Shown: positions 49,059-58,798 of the stretch, one piece after another
How positions within the stretch are numbered: the first letter of the stretch is position 1
How the letters are laid out: every line of letters begins with the position of its first letter
Assembly: GCA_016709495.1 (NCBI GenBank)
Contig: JADJMS010000030.1
Location: forward strand, 1 to 58,807
DNA: 58,807 bases
Reading direction: 5' to 3'
From: Candidatus Dechloromonas phosphorivorans
Lineage (GTDB): Bacteria > Pseudomonadota > Gammaproteobacteria > Burkholderiales > Rhodocyclaceae
Translations under genes and position numbers: made by a program
The notes under the pieces: generated by a model
Database searches by the model: none
The model's input: only the letters and a program-made list of their open reading frames with translations
Told to the model about the DNA's origin: nothing

Positions 49059-50959
49059 ATGAATGTATTGTTTGAAGAAGATGGCGGCTTTAAGGCCGGC
49101 AGTATCATGGCTGACAACGACAGTTCGTTGCAGGTCGAAATGCCGAGCGGCAAGCGCAGCAAGATCAAGGCCGCAACCGTGTTGCTGCGTTTCGAGAAAC
49201 CGTCGGCGGCGGTTTTACTCGATGAGGCAACACCGTTAGCCGAAGAAATTGAACCGGATTTCCTGTGGGAGTGCGTGAACGATGGCGAATTTTCGTTTCT
49301 GGATTTTGCCCGTGATTACTACGGACATCAGCCAGCCCCGGTCGAGGCGGCGGCGGTGCTGCTTGCCTTGCACGCCGCGCCCGTCTATTTCCATCGCAAA
49401 GGCAAAGGCCGCTTCCGCAAGGCGCCTGCCGACATTCTCTCAGCTGCTCTGGCCAGTCTTGAAAAAAAGCGTCAGCAAGCGCTCGCGATGGAAGGCTGGA
49501 TTGTCGAGCTAAAGGCGTTCCGCCTGCCACCGGAAATCGGCGCACTAACCGATGCGCTGCTTTACGCGCCGGATCGCAACAAAGCTGAAACCAAGGCCTT
49601 TGAAACGGCCTGCGCCGAAACCGGGTTAAGCGCTGCGCAACTGTTGTTCAAGTGTGGCGCAATCAAGTCGGCTTATTTCCTGCATTACCGCCGCTTTTTG
49701 CACGAACAGTTTCCCAAGGGAACGGGTTTTCCTAACCTTGAGGCGCCGGGTTTGCCGCGTGATTTGCCGCGTGCTGAGGTCCGCGCTTTTTCGATTGACG
49801 ATGCCAACACGACAGAAATTGACGATGCCTTGTCGGTCGTCAAGCTGCCCGGTATCGGCTCACGTATTGGTATCCATATTGCCGCGCCGGGGCTGGCCAT
49901 CGAACATGGCTCGCCGCTTGATGGTGTTGCGCGTGCCCGGCTGTCTACTGTCTACATGCCTGGCAACAAGATCACCATGCTGCCCGATTCTGTGGTGCAG
50001 AACTACACGCTGGCCGGTGGCGTCGATTGCCCGGCGGTCTCCTTGTACCTGACGGTCAATGAAGAACTGGAAGTGCTTAATCATGAGTCGCGACTGGAAA
50101 TGGTGCATATCGCCGCCAACCTGCGCCACCACGAAATCGAGCCTTGGTTCAACGCCGAGACCATCAATGGTCCGCTGCCTGATCAGCCGTTCAAGGACGA
50201 ACTGGTGCACCTATGGCACTTCGCCAACGCCTGCGAAGGTCGGCGTGGCAAGCCTTCGGCGATGCAGGGCAACAACGACTACAACTTTGCCATCGAAGGC
50301 GATCTGGCTGATCCGGATAACTGCAAGGTTGAAATCAGCGAGCGCAAGCGCGGTAGCCCGCTCGATAAACTGGTCGCCGAGTTGATGATCGTCGCTAACT
50401 CGACCTGGGGTGGCCTTCTGGCCGAAAAGAACATCGCCTGCCTGTATCGCGCCCAGACGCAGGGCAAGGTTCGCATGACCACCTCGCCACTGCCACACGA
50501 GGGACTCGGCGTGCCACAGTACGCGTGGATGACCTCGCCGCTGCGCCGCTATTGCGACATGGTCAATCAATGGCAGCTAATCGCTTGCTTGAAGGGTGAA
50601 ACGCCGGCATTTGCGCAGAAATCAGCCGAGTTGTTTGGTGCGATGCGCGATTTTGAAATAACTTACGCCGCCTACGCTGATTTTCAGCGTCTGATGGAGC
50701 GCTATTGGTGCCTGCGCTGGTTGCAGCATCGCGGGGTGAACGAAGTTGATGCCACTGTGCGCCGCGAACAATTGGTCAAAATTGATCATTCGCCGCTGAT
50801 GTTGCGCGTGCCATCATTACCCGCCGACCTGCTGCCGGGCCAGCGCGTACGCTTGAGCATCGAAAACATCGATCTGTTGGCACCGGAGCTGACGTGTCGT
50901 TTTCTTCTCTCCTTGATGTCGTCAGTACGGATGAAGTTGTGGAGGAGGAGGCGCAGTGA
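49059..50959 (+). CDS. RNB-domain exoribonuclease II-like protein (one frameshift near the end)
   Basis: About 633 residues. The start MNVLFEEDGGFKAGSIMADN is followed by an OB-like RNA-binding region and the RNB catalytic domain: AFSIDDANTTEIDDALSVV carries the metal-binding aspartates, with STVYMPGNKITMLPDSVVQN and YAWMTSPLRRYCDMVNQW. The S1-like C-terminus ends, after an indel near 50902, in LDVVSTDEVVEEEAQ. It would degrade RNA 3' to 5' processively in the cytoplasm. The last four bases overlap the tonB-like start. Confidence 0.88.
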
Positions 50960-51846
50960 GTTTCGTCAAAGCGCCAGTTTCTCAGCGCTTTTTTGCTCTC
51001 ATGCCCACCGTGTCTCCGCTTGCCTTGGGCATCGGGGTGTCTGTTTTTTTACATGCGACCCTGCTGACCCTGCAATTCAAATTTCCGGATGCCGCCAACG
51101 CCGCGCGCGAAAAGGCGATGGACATCATTCTGGTCAACGCCAAGTCGGCGAAAAAACCGCGCGATGCGCAGGCGCTGGCGCAGGCCAATCTCGATGGTGG
51201 CGGTAATACGGATGAAAATCGCCGCGCCAAAACCCCGTTGCCGCCCACCCTGCAACAAACTACCGGGGTCGATATAGAACAGTTGCAACGCCGCGTACGC
51301 GATCTGGAGGCGCGTCAGCAAACCTTGCTGACTCAGTCGAAAAGTTTGCGTTCGGTTGCGCCTGCCGAAAGTGCCAGTGAGCAACCGACGCCGTTGCCGA
51401 ATATCAGCGGAATGGATCTCGCCGAATCTGCCCGGGCCATGGCACGACTGGAGGGTGAAATCAGCAAGTCGGTTGATGAATACAACAAACGACCGCGCAA
51501 AAAATTTTTGGGTGCGCGGACGGAGGAATATCGTTTTGCCCAATATATTGAAGATTGGCGCCAGAAAATTGAGCGGGTCGGCACACTGAACTACCCGGCG
51601 GCAGCGCGGGGAAAATTGTATGGTTCCCTGATGTTGACCGTAGCAATTACTGCTGATGGGCAGGTGGCACGTATCGACATCAATCGCTCTTCGGGTCACA
51701 AGGTGCTCGACGATGCCGCACGTCGTATTGTGCAGATGGCCTCGCCTTATGCAGCTTTCCCGCCGGACATCCGGCGTGATACCGATATTCTGGAAATAAC
51801 CCGCACCTGGCACTTTACGCAGGGCGATCAACTGAGCGCCAAATGA
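50956..51846 (+). CDS. tonB: TonB-like energy transducer
   Basis: 296 residues, GTG start overlapping the upstream stop. One N-terminal membrane helix (VSPLALGIGVSVFLHATLLTL without the last few, about 18-38), a periplasmic stretch with a short coiled coil (VDIEQLQRRVRDLEARQQTL) and a C-terminal TonB domain (YPAAARGKLYGSLMLTVAI, ADGQVARIDINRSSGHKVLD, AARRIVQMASPYAAFPPDI). It lacks the long Pro-rich spacer of E. coli TonB; a TolA-like role is possible. No exbB/exbD nearby. Confidence 0.83.
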   Translation: MSFVKAPVSQRFFALMPTVSPLALGIGVSVFLHATLLTLQFKFPDAANAAREKAMDIILVNAKSAKKPRDAQALAQANLDGGGNTDENRRAKTPLPPTLQQTTGVDIEQLQRRVRDLEARQQTLLTQSKSLRSVAPAESASEQPTPLPNISGMDLAESARAMARLEGEISKSVDEYNKRPRKKFLGARTEEYRFAQYIEDWRQKIERVGTLNYPAAARGKLYGSLMLTVAITADGQVARIDINRSSGHKVLDDAARRIVQMASPYAAFPPDIRRDTDILEITRTWHFTQGDQLSAK

Positions 51847-52667
51847 CTGACCGCTATTGCGTTTTCGGCAATCCGATTGCCCATTCAAAATCGCCGACGA
51901 TTCACACGCTTTTCGCTGCGAGCACGCAGCAGGATCTGAGTTACGAAGCGCTGCTTGCGCCGCTTGATGGCTTCGCGGATGCGGTGTGCGATTTTGTCGC
52001 GGCTGGCGGGCGTGGTGCCAATGTGACGGTGCCTTTCAAGGAGGAGGCATATCGCCTGTGCAATCGGCTTAGTCAGCGCGCCGAGCGTGCCGGGGCGGTG
52101 AATACCTTGGTTTTTGATGGCAATGAGATCTTTGGTGACAACACGGATGGCGCCGGTCTGGTGCGTGACATTACCTGCAATCTGGGTTTCAGTCTGGCAG
52201 GTAAGAGAGTGTTGCTCCTGGGCGCTGGCGGCGCAGCGCGCGGCGTGATTTTGCCATTGCTTGCCGGGCAGCCGGCTAGTTTGTTCATTGCTAACCGTAG
52301 TCCAGAGAAAGCGGAGGCGCTGGCTTCCTTGTTTGCTGGATCGGTTACGGTCGACGGCGGAAATGTCGCAAAAATTTCAGGTAAAAGCTTCGATTTGGTC
52401 ATTAACGCAACGTCAGCCAGTTTGTCTGGTGCCTCGATAAGCATGCCTGCCGGTGTCTTTGCGCCGGGTAGTCTTGCTTACGACATGAGGTACGGCCAAG
52501 GTGATACGCCTTTCATGGCGCAAGCGCGGTCGCAGGGGGCGGCTCAATGTGCAGACGGTTTGGGTATGTTGGTCGAACAGGCAGCTGAAGCGTTTATGCT
52601 ATGGCGCGGTGTTCGCCCGGAAACACCGATTGTGCTTGCCGGCCTGAGAGCGCAACTCGCGGTATGA
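51843..52667 (+). CDS. aroE: Shikimate dehydrogenase
   Basis: 274 residues, intact; the start overlaps the tonB-like stop (ATGA). Shikimate-binding residues appear in FGNPIAHSKSPTIHTLF and NVTVPFKEEAYRLC (catalytic Lys), then NTDGAGLVRDI, the NADP loop LLLGAGGAARGVILPLL with ANRSPEKAEAL, and GMLVEQAAEAFMLWRG. It reduces 3-dehydroshikimate in aromatic amino acid synthesis. Its stop overlaps the mtgA start (ATGA). Confidence 0.97.
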   Translation: MTDRYCVFGNPIAHSKSPTIHTLFAASTQQDLSYEALLAPLDGFADAVCDFVAAGGRGANVTVPFKEEAYRLCNRLSQRAERAGAVNTLVFDGNEIFGDNTDGAGLVRDITCNLGFSLAGKRVLLLGAGGAARGVILPLLAGQPASLFIANRSPEKAEALASLFAGSVTVDGGNVAKISGKSFDLVINATSASLSGASISMPAGVFAPGSLAYDMRYGQGDTPFMAQARSQGAAQCADGLGMLVEQAAEAFMLWRGVRPETPIVLAGLRAQLAV

Positions 52668-53358
52668 GAACTTTGGGCCGCTGGCTCAAATGGGGGCTGC
52701 TTGGTCTGGTCGGGATTTTCATCGCCTGGCAACTTTGGTTGCTTGGCTGGGTGCTGTACTGGAATTGGGTCAATCCCGGGACGACGCGCTTCATGGAAAT
52801 TCGACTCAGCGAATTGCGTGAAAAGAATCCCGAAGCAAAGCTGAAAAAGAGTGGGTGCCTTATGAGCGCATTTCCATCCATCTCAAGCGCGCCATCATAG
52901 CTTCTGAAGACGCCAAATTCGTCGATCACGAAGGCTTTGACTGGGAAGGTATCCAGAAAGCGATGGAGAAAAATCAGAAAAAAGGGCGATTTGTGGCTGG
53001 TGGTTCGACAATCAGCCAACAGCTTGCCAAAAACCTGTTTCTGACGCCCAGCAAATCTTATTTTCGTAAGGTGGAAGAGGCGATCATCACCTTGATGCTT
53101 GAGCATTTGTGGAGCAAGCGGCGCATATTCGAGGTTTATCTCAATGTGATCGAATGGGGCAACGGCGTTTTTGGTGCCGAAGCCGCTGCGCGGCACTATT
53201 ACAACATCGGCGCCGCTCAGCTAGGGGCCGAACAGTCTGCACGCCTGGCCGGCATGGTACCTAATCCCAGACTCTACGATAAAAACCGGGGAGCGCCCGG
53301 CCTGGGGCGGAAAACGGGGATTATTCTCGGCCGTATGTCGAGTGCCGAAGTGCCCTGA
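52664..53358 (+). CDS. mtgA: Monofunctional peptidoglycan transglycosylase (one frameshift)
   Basis: About 231 residues. A membrane anchor (LGLVGIFIAWQLWLLGWVLY, about 12-31) and the GT51 domain: ASEDAKFVDHEGFDWEGI (catalytic Glu), GGSTISQQLAKNLFL, KVEEAIITLMLEHLWSKRRI and YLNVIEWGNGVFGAEAAA. A run of A one base short near 52845 (KLKKSGCL instead of KLKKEWVPYERISIH) breaks the gene. It polymerises lipid II at the periplasmic face. Confidence 0.94.
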
Positions 53359-53426
53359 TTTCGCTTTTTTTGCACTATCGCGGTGCTAGAATATGCGATC
53401 TATTGCGCACCGCACCATGACGCACC

Positions 53427-54746
53427 ATGAGCGAAAACCACAACGAATCTGAAGCTGACGTCGTCAAGGATGACCTTGCCGAAGTGCAGAATCTGCTAGC
53501 CAAGCATCGCTTGGTTGAGGAGGTTTCGCGACGTCAGGATTCCGGTCGCCATGATGTGGTTGAAAATCTGGTTTCGCGCCAGCATATCGCTGAATTGCGC
53601 CATCTCTTTGGGCGCCTGCCGACTGTAACGGTCGCGCTGGTGCTCAGCGCCTTGCCGGAAGAGGACAGGCTGATTGCCTGGAAGGAGATCGCCGAAGAGC
53701 GTATCGACTCCATCCTCGAATTGCTTTCCGAAGAAATATGCGAAGACCTGGTAGGTGATGGTCATCACACCAGTACCAAGGTGATGGTCAATGCCTTTGA
53801 ATTGCACAATGGCCGTTTGCGCCAGATTACGGTGGATCGGCCGGCGCAGCTCGCCAACATCAACCCGATCTGGGTCGACCTTGTCGCTCCGACGCCGCGC
53901 GTTCGCGAGTGGGTCGGCAAGTATTTCGACCTCGAAGTGCCTGATCCGGAGGATCTGACAGACCTTGAGGCCAGCGCGCGCTTTTATATCGAGGATAACG
54001 GCGAAGTCCATCTGCACTCCGACTTCCTGCTCGATCTGGAAGAGGCATCGCGGAACGTGGCGGTGGCTTTCATCCTGCATAAGGACATTCTCTTTTCGGT
54101 ACGAACCGAAGAACTGCCTGTCTTCCGCTTGCAGCGACTACGTGCCCGCACCCAGCCGGGTTACGTGACCGACGGCACTGACGTTTTGCTCGACCTTTAC
54201 GCCGCCGATGCCGAATATTCTGCAGACCGTCTGGAAGACGTTTACGCCGAACTCGAAGATGTCGGCAAGAAGGTGTTGAATACCAAACTGACCGACGATG
54301 AGGCCGGCAACATCCTGGCCGATATTGCGCGTCAGGAAGACCTTAACGGTCGTATCCGCCGCAATGTGCTGGATACCCGTCGTGCCCTGTCCTTCCTGAT
54401 GCGCGGCAAATTTCTCTCCTCCAACCAGATTGAAGATGCGCGGCAGATCATGCGCGATATCGAGTCGCTCGATGGCCACACTTCTTTTCTGTTCGGGAAG
54501 ATCAACTTTCTTATGGATACAACGGTCGGCTTCATCAACATTAACCAGAACAAAATCGTCAAATTGTTCTCGGTGGTGTCGGTCGGCTTGCTGCCACCGA
54601 CCTTGATCGCCAGCGTTTACGGCATGAACTTCCAGCACATGCCGGAGTTGCAGTGGGAATACGGCTATCCCTTCTCGCTGGTGCTGATGCTGGCTTCGGT
54701 CACTGCGCCTTTTTGGTACTTCCGCAAAAAGGGCTGGTTGAGTTAG
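53427..54746 (+). CDS. corA: CorA-type magnesium/divalent-cation transporter with MgtE-N-like domain
   Basis: 439 residues, intact. The N-terminal ~110 residues (AEVQNLLAKHRLVEEVSR, RHLFGRLPTVTVALVLSALP) resemble the MgtE N-domain helical superhelix, an unusual addition. The CorA cytoplasmic funnel follows (INPIWVDLVAPTPRVREW, a long stalk helix) and two C-terminal membrane helices with the YGMNF signature at about residue 395. It converges with sugE, the stops overlapping by four bases. Confidence 0.92.
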   Translation: MSENHNESEADVVKDDLAEVQNLLAKHRLVEEVSRRQDSGRHDVVENLVSRQHIAELRHLFGRLPTVTVALVLSALPEEDRLIAWKEIAEERIDSILELLSEEICEDLVGDGHHTSTKVMVNAFELHNGRLRQITVDRPAQLANINPIWVDLVAPTPRVREWVGKYFDLEVPDPEDLTDLEASARFYIEDNGEVHLHSDFLLDLEEASRNVAVAFILHKDILFSVRTEELPVFRLQRLRARTQPGYVTDGTDVLLDLYAADAEYSADRLEDVYAELEDVGKKVLNTKLTDDEAGNILADIARQEDLNGRIRRNVLDTRRALSFLMRGKFLSSNQIEDARQIMRDIESLDGHTSFLFGKINFLMDTTVGFININQNKIVKLFSVVSVGLLPPTLIASVYGMNFQHMPELQWEYGYPFSLVLMLASVTAPFWYFRKKGWLS

Positions 54747-55075
54747 TCCGGGGTCAGCAGCTTGAGCCCGACAATGCCGGCAACGATCAGCCCGATGCTG
54801 ACTAGCCGCGCCACTTCACGTGATTCACCAAACAGTAACATGCCGAGAATCGCCGTGCCGACGGCACCGATGCCTGTCCACACGGCGTAGGCCGTACCAA
54901 GTGGTAAAGCCTTCAGTGACCAGCCGAGCAGGACAACACTGGCCGTCATTGCCACCAGCGTCGCCGCCGAAGGCCACAGGCGGCTGAAGCCCTCGGTGTA
55001 TTTCAGGCCGACCGCCCAGCCGATCTCGCAGAGACCGGCGACGAACAGGATAAGCCAAGCGGAACCCGTGCTCAC
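54743..55075 (-). CDS. sugE: SMR-family guanidinium/quaternary ammonium exporter
   Basis: 110 residues, four membrane helices, GTG start (GTG AGC ACG) overlapping the hemL stop. The first helix carries the essential Glu (AGLCEIGWAVGLKYTEGF), followed by SVVLLGWSLKALPLGTAYAV and WTGIGAVGTAILGMLLFGE, which assign it to the Gdx/SugE branch (guanidinium export) rather than to EmrE. Last gene of the thiD-thiE-hemL-sugE operon. Confidence 0.92.
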   Translation of the reverse strand: MSTGSAWLILFVAGLCEIGWAVGLKYTEGFSRLWPSAATLVAMTASVVLLGWSLKALPLGTAYAVWTGIGAVGTAILGMLLFGESREVARLVSIGLIVAGIVGLKLLTPD

Positions 55076-56354
55076 TTGAGTGTGGCGAAGTAGGCCTCGG
55101 CAGCGGCAATGGTGGCAGCAATGTCGGCATCGCTGTGCGCGGCGGAGACAAAGCCGGCTTCAAAGGCAGATGGGGCAAAGTAATGGCCGGCATCCAGCAT
55201 GGCGTGGAAGAAGCGGTTGAAGGCTTCCTTGTCGCAGGCCAGTACTTCATCGTAGGTGCCCGGGCATTTTTCGGCGAAATAGAGGCCGAACATGCCGCCT
55301 ATGTTTTGTGCGGCGAAGGCAACGCCATTTTTTTTCGCGGCGGCAACCAGGCCATCACACAGCGTCATGGTTTTGGCGGTCAAGGCTTCGTAGAAACCCG
55401 GTGCCTGAATCAGCTTTAGTGTGGCAAGGCCGGCTGCCGTGGCAATCGGATTGCCGGACAGTGTGCCGGCCTGATAAACCGGGCCGAGCGGAGCAATCTG
55501 TTCCATGATCTCGCGCTTTCCGCCAAAGGCACCGAGCGGCATGCCGCCGCCAACAACCTTGCCGAAGGTGGACAGGTCCGGCGTGATGCCGAACAAACCT
55601 TGCGCGCTCTTCAGGCCGACGCGAAAACCGGTCATCACTTCGTCGAAAATCAGCACTGACCCGAATTTCGTGCACAGGTCACGCATGGCTTGCAGGAATT
55701 CTGGCGTCGGGGCGATCAGATTCATGTTGCCAACGACCGGTTCGACGATGACGGCGGCGATCTTGTCGCCATGTTTGGCGAACGCTTCAGCCAGTTCCTG
55801 CGGATTATTGTAGGTCAGCACCATGGTGCACCGGCCACGCCGGCCGGGACGCCACTGGAGGACGGATTGCCGAACGTGAGCAGGCCCGAACCCGCCTTGA
55901 CCAGCAGGCTGTCGGCATGGCCGTGGTAGCAGCCTTCAAACTTGATCAGAATGTCGCGGCCGGTGTAACCACGAGCCAGACGGATGGCGCTCATCGTCGC
56001 TTCGGTGCCCGAGGAAACGAGGCGCACCATGTCCATCGACGGGACCAGTTCGCAGAGCAGGTCGGCGATGTCGACTTCCTTTTCAGTCGGCGCGCCGAAA
56101 GACAGGCCGTCAACGACTGCCGCCTGGACGGCAGCGATCACCTCCGGATGGGCGTGGCCGAGAATCATCGGGCCCCAGGAGCCGACGTAGTCGGTGTACC
56201 ACTTGCCGTCGGCATCCTGCACCTTGGGGCCAACGCCCTTCTGGAAGAAACAAGGCGTGCCGCCAACTGAGCGGAAGGCGCGGACGGGCGAATTGACGCC
56301 GCCGGGAATATGGCGTTGAGCGCGTTCAAATAACTGCTGGTTGCGAGAGGTCAT
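55072..56354 (-). CDS. hemL: Glutamate-1-semialdehyde 2,1-aminomutase (one frameshift)
   Basis: About 427 residues. N-terminus MTSRNQQLFERAQRHIPGGV, then SWGPMILGHAHPEV, SSGTEATMSAIRLARGYTGR and, after an indel near 55825, MVLTYNNPQELAEAF, IFDEVMTGFRV and GKVVGGGMPLGAFGGK with the PLP lysine. It makes 5-aminolevulinate for tetrapyrroles from glutamyl-tRNA-derived semialdehyde. Its start overlaps the thiE stop (ATGA), and its end overlaps sugE. Confidence 0.96.
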
Positions 56355-56983
56355 GGCTTGGCTTCCTCGAAAAGACGTAAATAATTGGCTGCGCGTGCGG
56401 CAATGTCCGGCGCATTGAATAGATCGGTGATGACGGCGAGCAGATCGGCGCCAGCAGAAATGAGTGTTGCGGCGTTTTCTAGCGTGATTCCGCCGATAGC
56501 GCAGGATGTTACGGTCAACTCGTTTTTTGAGCGAAAAAACAGGTCGACCGTAGCGGTTGTCGCGTCTGGTTTGGTTGGCGATGGATACATGGCGCCAAAC
56601 GCAACGTAATCAGCACCGGCTTTTGCTGCGGTCTGGGCTGCGCAAAAATCGCCATAGCAGGAAGCGCCGAGGATTTTTTCCGGCCCAAGAATGGCGCGGG
56701 CGGCGGCTAAATTGCCGTCATCTTTGCCCAAGTGAACACCATCTGCGTCAATCAGATGCGCCAGCGCAATGTCGTCGTTGATCAGCAGGCGTGCGCCGTG
56801 GCGGCGAGTCAGCTCGCGTAATGCCCGACTGCGTGCTACTTGTTCAGGCATGTCGCTAAGTTTGTCGCGATATTGCACAATGCGGCAACCGCCACTGAGT
56901 GCAGCTTCTATCTGGGCCAGCAATTGTTTGCCATCCGCGCATTCCGGCGTAATGGCATAGAGGCCGCGTAGCTTATTCGGCAT
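56351..56983 (-). CDS. thiE: Thiamine-phosphate synthase
   Basis: 210 residues from MPNKLRGLYAITPEC; the frame is open upstream to 57229 but that region overlaps thiD. TIM-barrel landmarks: GGCRIVQYRDK (pyrophosphate/HMP site), LLINDDIALAHLIDADGVHL, GASCYGDF, YVAFGAMYPSPTKPDA and AIGGITLENAATLISAGADL. The helix between TKPDA and AIGGI is unusual (VDLFFRSKNELTVTSC) and is coded by a palindromic CGGTCAAC-type repeat. It joins HMP-PP and HET-P. Coupled to hemL downstream by ATGA. Confidence 0.94.
   Translation of the reverse strand: MPNKLRGLYAITPECADGKQLLAQIEAALSGGCRIVQYRDKLSDMPEQVARSRALRELTRRHGARLLINDDIALAHLIDADGVHLGKDDGNLAAARAILGPEKILGASCYGDFCAAQTAAKAGADYVAFGAMYPSPTKPDATTATVDLFFRSKNELTVTSCAIGGITLENAATLISAGADLLAVITDLFNAPDIAARAANYLRLFEEAKP
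56512..56550. repeat. Palindromic CGGTCAAC-type repeat inside thiE
   Basis: CGGTC...GACCG outer arms, GTTTTTT and AAAAAAC inner arms around GAGCG, a 39-base imperfect palindrome that stays in frame and codes VDLFFRSKNELTVT. It is a divergent, more symmetrical relative of the CGGTCAACCGGAAAAA family. Confidence 0.5.
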
Positions 56984-57818
56984 CTGCTTTCGCTTCCTCG
57001 TCACCGCGTGCCCAGAAAAAACGGTCAGGAATAAATTGGCCCATGCCCGCCCGAAAGCCGTTGGCCAAAGTTTGCCATGTGTAATCCTGTGCATCCCGCA
57101 CAGCATCTTCAATACTGGCGCCACCGGCAATGCAGCCGGCGATTGCCGAGGCCAGCGTGCAGCCGGAACCGTGGTAGCTGCCGGGTAGGCGCTCCCAGGT
57201 ATCGCGACGAATTTCGCCCTCGGGGCCATAGAGAATATTGGTGACTTGCGGCGTGTTCTCGTGAGTGCCGGTAATCAGTACGTATTGCGCGCCCATTTCG
57301 ATCAGGCGCTGGGCGCAGACTTCGATTGAGGGTTCGCCTTCATCCTCGTCACTCTCGGCAAGGCGCCGAGCCTCGGGGGCATTTGGCGTGAGCAGCGTGG
57401 TTTGCGGCAGCAGCATTTCGCGCATGGCCGAGATGATTTCTTCACCAGAGAGTTCATCGCCACGGCCTGAGGCGAGGACCGGATCAAAAATGACGGGAAT
57501 GTCGGGGTAGTCGGCAAAAATTTCAGCCACGGCCAAGACATTCTCTACACTGCCCAGCAGGCCGATTTTGAAGGCAGCGACGGGCATGTCTTCAAGGACT
57601 GCTCGTGCCTGTTGTTCGAGCAATTCGGCGCTGACCGGGTGTACACTCTGAACGCCGACCGTATCCTGCACGGTTAGCGCGGTGATCGCGGTCAATGGGT
57701 GGCTGCCGAGGCTGGACAAGGCTAGCATGTCGGCTTGAATGCCGGCACCAGAAGATGGATCGCTGGCAGCGAAGACAAGGACGAGCGGCGGTGTGGGCGT
57801 GGGTTTGTTGGCAGTCAT
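56973..57818 (-). CDS. thiD: Hydroxymethylpyrimidine/phosphomethylpyrimidine kinase
   Basis: 281 residues, intact. The ribokinase-type N-terminus FAASDPSSGAGIQADMLALS, PVIFDPVLASGRGDEL, TLLTPNAPEARRLA and the catalytic LPGSYHGSGCTLASAIAG match ThiD. It phosphorylates HMP and HMP-P for ThiE. It has a modest acidic C-terminal extension. The thiE start lies 11 bases inside its end, and the gene opens the thiD-thiE-hemL-sugE operon. Confidence 0.95.
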   Translation of the reverse strand: MTANKPTPTPPLVLVFAASDPSSGAGIQADMLALSSLGSHPLTAITALTVQDTVGVQSVHPVSAELLEQQARAVLEDMPVAAFKIGLLGSVENVLAVAEIFADYPDIPVIFDPVLASGRGDELSGEEIISAMREMLLPQTTLLTPNAPEARRLAESDEDEGEPSIEVCAQRLIEMGAQYVLITGTHENTPQVTNILYGPEGEIRRDTWERLPGSYHGSGCTLASAIAGCIAGGASIEDAVRDAQDYTWQTLANGFRAGMGQFIPDRFFWARGDEEAKADAE

Positions 57819-58007
57819 CAGGCTCCGCCTGCTTGGCGGATGGCTAGGTCATTGGTAAAGTGGGCGGAATTTTATATGAAACAGGCGAGCCTCACTTTGA
57901 TTCCCAAGGGTGGGACGCATTGTTTCCTGGTGGTGGCGTTTTAAATCCGGCGTAGTATCATGCATCGTTAGAAAAGCGCACCAATAGATGGTGCCGGGGG
58001 ACAAGAA
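57819..58007. promoter_or_regulatory. Divergent promoter region between thiD and pilG
   Basis: 189 bases between divergent starts. I see no THI element here, unlike upstream of thiC, and no clear operator or hairpin. Confidence 0.4.
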
Positions 58008-58415
58008 TTGGCTGACCTTTCCAGTCTGCGTGACGTCAAGGTAATGGTTATAGACGACAGCAACACTATTCGTCGCAGTGCAGAGATTTTTCTCGTGCAG
58101 GCGGGGTGTCAGGTCGTCCTTGCTGAAGACGGATTTGATGCGCTGGCCAAGATCGCTGATCACCAGCCCAAAGTTATTTTTTGCGACATCATGATGCCGC
58201 GTCTCGATGGCTATCAAACCTGCTCGTTGATCAAGAAAAACCCGCGTTTCAAGGCAACGCCCGTCATCATGCTGTCCTCCAAGGATGGCCTTTTTGACCG
58301 GGCGCGTGGCCGTATGGTGGGTTCTGACCAGTATTTGACCAAACCTTTTACCAAAGACAGTTTGTTGCAAACGGTTGCCGATTTCGCCCTGCAATCAACT
58401 GGCGAGGCACCTTAA
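58008..58415 (+). CDS. pilG: Twitching motility response regulator PilG
   Basis: 135 residues from a TTG start (LADLSSLRDVKVMVIDDSN) behind GGGGGACAAG. Single receiver domain: acidic pocket IDDSN, phospho-acceptor Asp in VIFCDIMMPRLDGYQT (about residue 57), Thr/Ser in IMLSSKDGLFD and Lys in YLTKPFTKDSLL. PilG-type regulators control type IV pilus extension in the Chp system. The overall receiver-only architecture and pilH immediately after support the name. Confidence 0.9.
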   Translation: MADLSSLRDVKVMVIDDSNTIRRSAEIFLVQAGCQVVLAEDGFDALAKIADHQPKVIFCDIMMPRLDGYQTCSLIKKNPRFKATPVIMLSSKDGLFDRARGRMVGSDQYLTKPFTKDSLLQTVADFALQSTGEAP

Positions 58416-58433
58416 AGTTTCACTGGAGCAAAA

Positions 58434-58798
58434 ATGCCGATCAAGAATATACTCGTTGTCGATGATTCGCCTACCGAACGCTTTTCACTGTCGACCTGCT
58501 GACCAAGGCGGGCTATCAGGTGACGACTGCCGAAAATGGCGAAGAGGGTATCGCCAAAGCCAAGGCCAGCAAGCCTGATTTGATCCTGATGGATGTCGTC
58601 ATGCCCGGGCTCAATGGCTATCAGGCAACGCGCACCCTGACCCGCGACGAAGAAACCAAGGGTATTCCGGTTATCGTCTGCACCTCAAAAGGGCAGGAAA
58701 CCGACAAGATATGGGGTTTGCGCCAAGGGGCGGTGGATTACCTCGTTAAGCCACTCAATGCCCAGGAATTGTTGCAGAAAGTGGCTGCTCTTCCTTAA
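58434..58798 (+). CDS. pilH: Twitching motility response regulator PilH (one frameshift)
   Basis: About 121 residues. MPIKNILVVDDSPTERF is followed by a T run one base short (near 58479), then VDLLTKAGYQVTTAENGEEG, PDLILMDVVMPGLNGYQATR (phospho-acceptor Asp), IPVIVCTSKGQETDKIWGL and VDYLVKPLNAQELL. A receiver-only protein thought to oppose or tune PilG. The gene ends ten bases before the window edge; pilI and pilJ would be expected next. Confidence 0.9.

Noticed and set aside
48327..51206. A single 959-residue open frame joining esterase-like and RNase II-like sequence
   Set aside because: The join is caused by a lost G in the YqiA-like gene (about 48930) and the tail by an indel near 50902; each half has its own start, stop and family.
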